Origin: Dehalococcoidia bacterium UBA2979
GTDB lineage: Bacteria > Chloroflexota > Dehalococcoidia > UBA2979
NCBI GenBank assembly: GCA_002348225.1
Contig: DEAP01000107.1
Span: forward strand, 26,083-50,394
Reading direction: 5' to 3'
Length of the DNA: 24,312 nucleotides
Of the stretch, positions 21,359 to 24,312 are shown piece after piece. The position numbers and the translations under genes are program-made. The number at the start of each line of letters is the position of its first letter. Position 1 is the stretch's first letter. Under the pieces are notes generated by a model. It saw only the letters and a program-made list of their open reading frames with translations, had not been told where the DNA came from and searched no databases.

Positions 21359-22501
21359 ATGGTTGAAATAGTGACCCAATCCAATGTTTCGGCTGGTGAC
21401 TTTGAGACACAAGACCTTTTGCTCAATGTTGGACCACAGCACCCTTCAACTCATGGGGTATTTCGTATGGTTATGACTGTTGATGGGGAACTCGTCAAGG
21501 ATGTCATCCCATATATCGGATACCTGCATCGAGGGGCTGAAAAGCTCTGTGAAACTATGGATTTCCGGCAAGGTATTGGGTTCATGGACCGGACTGAATA
21601 TCTAGCTGCGTTTAACGCAGAACTCTCGTATGTGATGGCCGTAGAGGCGCTGGCAGATCTTGAAGTACCTGAACGAGCTCAGTGGATCAGAATGATCCTG
21701 ATTGAGCTCAACCGATTATCGAGTCATTTTATGTTTATGGGGGCTTTTGGAGTTGATACAGGAGTATTTGGTACTCCGTTTATTTATGCGTGGCGTGAGC
21801 GCGAGACACTCATAGATCTTTTCGAAGAGGTCTCAGGTGACCGGATGATGTATGCATATTTCAGACCTGGCGGTGTGGCGTGGGATGTGCCCGTTAATTT
21901 CGTTGAACGGGTCAATGAAGTTTTGCAGTCAGCCGAACAAGGAATTTCGGATTTTGATAGCTTGCTCACTGAAAACGAAATATTTGTCGCCAGGACTCAC
22001 GGAGTAGGTGCGATAAGTGCCGAAAGAGCAATTGCACTGGGCATGAGTGGTCCGAGCTTGCGGGCATCGGGCGTTGATATGGATATTCGTAGAGACCAGC
22101 CGTACCTAAAATATGATCAACTGGATTGGGATGTTGTCACCGGGGAATATGGTGATGTATTCGATCGTTACTATTGCAGACTTTTGGAAATGCGCGAGTC
22201 AGTAAAAATCATCCGACAATGTCTAGACCACTTGAAGGCTGGGCCGATACTTCCCGAGAAAATGCCGCGTATGCTCCGAACACCTCCTGGAGAGGTTTAT
22301 GTTAGAACAGAGGCACCTCGAGGCGAATATGGGGTTTACATGGTCAGTCGAGGTGGAAACAGACCTCATCGACTTAAGGTGAGATCTTCCTGCCTATCTA
22401 ACCTGCAGGCATTGACAGAGCTTACTGTCGGCCAATATGTTGCTGACGCGATTATCATTCTGGGTTCAATCGATATTGTGTTGAGCGAGGTGGACCGCTA
22501 A
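21359..22501 (+). CDS. nuoD: NADH-quinone oxidoreductase subunit D
   Basis: The 380-residue subunit, with NuoB, forms the quinone-reduction site. VGPQHPSTHGVFR includes His32, and MDRTEYLAAFNAE includes Tyr81; both match the residues that contact the quinone headgroup in the family. YIGYLHRGAEKL contains Arg58 of the conserved HRG, a candidate for methylation by a MidA-type enzyme. The C-terminus EAPRGEYGVYMVSRGGNRPHRL is highly conserved. GGGGGAGG at 21343-21350 precedes the ATG by eight bases. Its stop overlaps the nuoH start by one base (TAATG). No nuoE, nuoF or nuoG follows. Confidence 0.97.
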   Translation: MVEIVTQSNVSAGDFETQDLLLNVGPQHPSTHGVFRMVMTVDGELVKDVIPYIGYLHRGAEKLCETMDFRQGIGFMDRTEYLAAFNAELSYVMAVEALADLEVPERAQWIRMILIELNRLSSHFMFMGAFGVDTGVFGTPFIYAWRERETLIDLFEEVSGDRMMYAYFRPGGVAWDVPVNFVERVNEVLQSAEQGISDFDSLLTENEIFVARTHGVGAISAERAIALGMSGPSLRASGVDMDIRRDQPYLKYDQLDWDVVTGEYGDVFDRYYCRLLEMRESVKIIRQCLDHLKAGPILPEKMPRMLRTPPGEVYVRTEAPRGEYGVYMVSRGGNRPHRLKVRSSCLSNLQALTELTVGQYVADAIIILGSIDIVLSEVDR

Positions 22502-23634
22502 TGAGCGTTGAATTATTCGGACTATCTTTTAATCCGTGGGCAGACGCAGCCATTAGGCTGCAGATCATAGTCGGTTTCATGACCGTCGTAGTCATGGGTC
22601 TGATATACGCTGAACGTAAAATACTCGCTCGATTCCACCAACGAATAGGACCGCAAAGGACTGGGCCTAAGGGTACATTGCAGTCGGTAGCGGACGCTGT
22701 GAAGTTGGTCGGGAAGGAAGATTTGCGACCAGCGGCCGCTGATCCTTGGACTTTTGAACTTGCACCATATTTTGTATTCATTCCAATTTTCTTAGGGTTC
22801 GTAATCGTGCCTTGGGTACAGGGTTGGAACGTGAGGATACTCGAGCTCGGAATTTTGTATTTTGTAGCGATCTCGTCCATAAGCATCGTTGGCTGGCTTA
22901 TGGCCGGCTGGGGTTCTGATAACCGATACGCGATAATTGGTGCTCTTCGAGCCGCCGCGCAAGGAATTTCGTACGAACTTCCTCTTGTACTAGCATTGTT
23001 ATCAGCAGCAATGATAGCGGGCTCATTTCAGCTCGATCGCATTGTTGAATTCCAAGACACAGTGCCTATCTTGGTATGGCAACCGCTAGGATTTTTTATA
23101 TTTTTCGTTGCTGCCTTGGCGGAACTCAATAGAACACCTTTCGATATACCAGTAGGTGAAAGCGAAATAGTAGGTGGCCCGTTTGTTGAATATTCAGGAA
23201 TTCGGTGGTCCATGTTTTTCCTTGCTGAATACGCAGGAATGCTAATTATGGCATTTGTCGGATCTTCTGTATTTTTAGGAGGCTATGCGTGGCCTTTTGG
23301 TGAGGAACTAGGACTGCCATTTCAGATATTGATTTCGGCGGCTAAAGGGGGATTGTTTATTTTCCTCATATTCTGGGTGCGAGCTTCAGTACCGAGGCTT
23401 CGTATAGACCAACTTATGGGTTATTCCTGGAAAGTGCTTCTGCCTTTCAGTTTCCTCCAAATTATGATTAATGGTCTAGTTCTGGTTTATGACCTGCCGC
23501 ATGTGGTATTGCTTGTTACCGGTGTTGCGCTCCTAGGCGCATTGTTCTGGGTTACTGATGGCATAGCCCGAAGACCTTTACAACCGCGTCGTAAGCTAGC
23601 GCGAGTACTTGCAGTGCAAGAAAGCGAAGGGTGA
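22501..23634 (+). CDS. nuoH: NADH-quinone oxidoreductase subunit H
   Basis: The 377-residue membrane subunit has about eight hydrophobic helices and joins the quinone-reduction module to the proton-pumping arm. Conserved blocks are AERKILARFHQRIGPQRTGP, QSVADAVKLVGKEDLRP, ALAELNRTPFDIPVGESEIV, GGPFVEYSGIRWSMFFLAEY and FWVRASVPRLRIDQLMGYSW. The acidic residues in the E(IVGGPFVEY) loop are those implicated in quinone-coupled proton transfer. It begins in a TAATG overlap with nuoD and is followed after six bases by nuoI. Confidence 0.97.
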   Translation: MSVELFGLSFNPWADAAIRLQIIVGFMTVVVMGLIYAERKILARFHQRIGPQRTGPKGTLQSVADAVKLVGKEDLRPAAADPWTFELAPYFVFIPIFLGFVIVPWVQGWNVRILELGILYFVAISSISIVGWLMAGWGSDNRYAIIGALRAAAQGISYELPLVLALLSAAMIAGSFQLDRIVEFQDTVPILVWQPLGFFIFFVAALAELNRTPFDIPVGESEIVGGPFVEYSGIRWSMFFLAEYAGMLIMAFVGSSVFLGGYAWPFGEELGLPFQILISAAKGGLFIFLIFWVRASVPRLRIDQLMGYSWKVLLPFSFLQIMINGLVLVYDLPHVVLLVTGVALLGALFWVTDGIARRPLQPRRKLARVLAVQESEG

Positions 23635-23640
23635 TAACTG

Positions 23641-24180
23641 ATGATAGGTATAGCTAAGAGTATGGCGAGAACCTTTCAGGTGTTTCTACGAGGACCAGTG
23701 ACTCGGAACTACCCTGACTACCACAAGCCTATTCCCGAGACTGATCGTGCATTCCCACTGCTACTTTGGGATACGGAGATAGATGAGCCATTTTGCACTG
23801 GATGCCACGCTTGCGAGAGAGCATGTCCAGTTGAGTGTATGACTGTCTTGATGAAAGATAATCCGAACCATAAGAGTCTCGATGGAACATCTTCGAGGCG
23901 AAAAATTATAGATAAATTCTGGATTGACTATGCGCGCTGTATGCGATGTAACATTTGTGTCGAAGTTTGTAACTTTGATGCGATTGCAATGAATAATACG
24001 TGGGAGGGTCATGAGACCTCTGTTTACGATCGTAAAGATTTGGTAATGGATCTCCAGCAATTATTGTCCCAAAGCAGGGATGGCAACATCAACGAGTGGG
24101 TTCCTGTCTTAGGGCAAACTAACGAGGAGATAAATGAGAAACCCGAAGCAACAGACGAATCGAAAAGTTCAGAGGGATAG
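23641..24180 (+). CDS. nuoI: NADH-quinone oxidoreductase subunit I
   Basis: The 179-residue subunit carries two [4Fe-4S] clusters: Cys52, 55, 58, 62 and Cys100, 103, 106, 110. Its amphipathic N-terminus and VTRNYP match the family. The last ligand of the second motif is followed by Asn (CNFDAI) where CP is usual. Between the motifs an insert of about 15 residues (KDNPNHKSLDGTSSRRK) is also seen. It differs clearly from the NuoI-like protein at 5208, so the two are ancient paralogues, not a recent duplication. Its operon position makes it the likely complex I subunit. Confidence 0.95.
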   Translation: MIGIAKSMARTFQVFLRGPVTRNYPDYHKPIPETDRAFPLLLWDTEIDEPFCTGCHACERACPVECMTVLMKDNPNHKSLDGTSSRRKIIDKFWIDYARCMRCNICVEVCNFDAIAMNNTWEGHETSVYDRKDLVMDLQQLLSQSRDGNINEWVPVLGQTNEEINEKPEATDESKSSEG

Positions 24181-24188
24181 ATTGCACA

Positions 24189-24312
24189 ATGTTTGATCGT
24201 CTCCCACTTCCGTCACAATTCGACCGCGTAATTATTACGGGTGGAATCGTAGTAGGGCTAATTGGTGTGCCGTTCGGAATTGCGATGGTCACCTTGGTGG
24301 TGCTTGGAATAA
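24189..24312 (+). CDS. Partial membrane protein, nuoJ by position
   Basis: An ATG eight bases after the nuoI stop, preceded by AGAGGG, opens a frame that runs to the right edge (41 codons visible). It reads MFDRLPLPSQFDRVIITGG, then one hydrophobic segment. nuoJ normally follows nuoI, so this is probably its start, but the visible part has no NuoJ-specific motif. Confidence 0.5.
   Translation, partial: MFDRLPLPSQFDRVIITGGIVVGLIGVPFGIAMVTLVVLGI

Noticed and set aside
1..24312. Mobile element, prophage, CRISPR array or defence island
   Set aside because: No transposase, integrase, terminal inverted repeats, spaced repeats or defence-type proteins were recognised on either strand.

Overview
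The window is ordinary, gene-dense bacterial chromosome of moderate GC, with almost no intergenic space. There are no tRNA or rRNA genes, insertion sequences, CRISPR arrays or phage genes. Gene content and sequence style suggest an uncultured, probably marine member of the Chloroflexota (Dehalococcoidia/SAR202-like). The reasons are complex I without nuoE/nuoF beside nuoD, a FdsA/NuoG-like subunit with extra cysteines, a MoxR/VWA pair, several VOC proteins and a PlsY-like fragment. This placement is inference from family knowledge; no search was run.

Region 1 (1-8320, all + strand) reads as one long run of closely spaced or overlapping genes. It starts with a partial PlsY-like membrane protein, a SirB1-type transglutaminase-fold protein, a YjbQ-family protein and an unrecognised protein. 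Next come a MidA/NDUFAF7-type methyltransferase, a Bcp-like peroxiredoxin, an IscU/NifU-type Fe-S scaffold and a MocA-like nucleotidyltransferase. It ends with a detached NuoI-NuoG pair. The second half can be read as a cassette that builds or supplies a peripheral electron-input arm.

Region 2 (8358-19627) is housekeeping and accessory genes. An M16 peptidase (+) converges on recF (-), with overlapping 3' ends. A tandem VOC protein, a large VWA protein and a MoxR-like AAA+ ATPase follow on the - strand. Then come a metallo-beta-lactamase-fold hydrolase (+), valS (-) and a second VOC protein (+) that appears to lack its metal ligands.

Region 3 (19831 to the right edge, + strand) is the main respiratory complex I operon: nuoA-nuoB-nuoC-nuoD-nuoH-nuoI and the start of a membrane protein that is nuoJ by position. 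Genes overlap or are separated by a few bases. nuoE, nuoF and nuoG are missing from between nuoD and nuoH. A second NuoI with a NuoG-like protein lies about 12 kb upstream, so how electrons enter this complex is the main question the window raises.

No intergenic gap exceeds 300 bases. The longest are about 200 bases (upstream of nuoA and between valS and the second VOC gene). They hold no gene I can support beyond a possible 25-codon reading frame.
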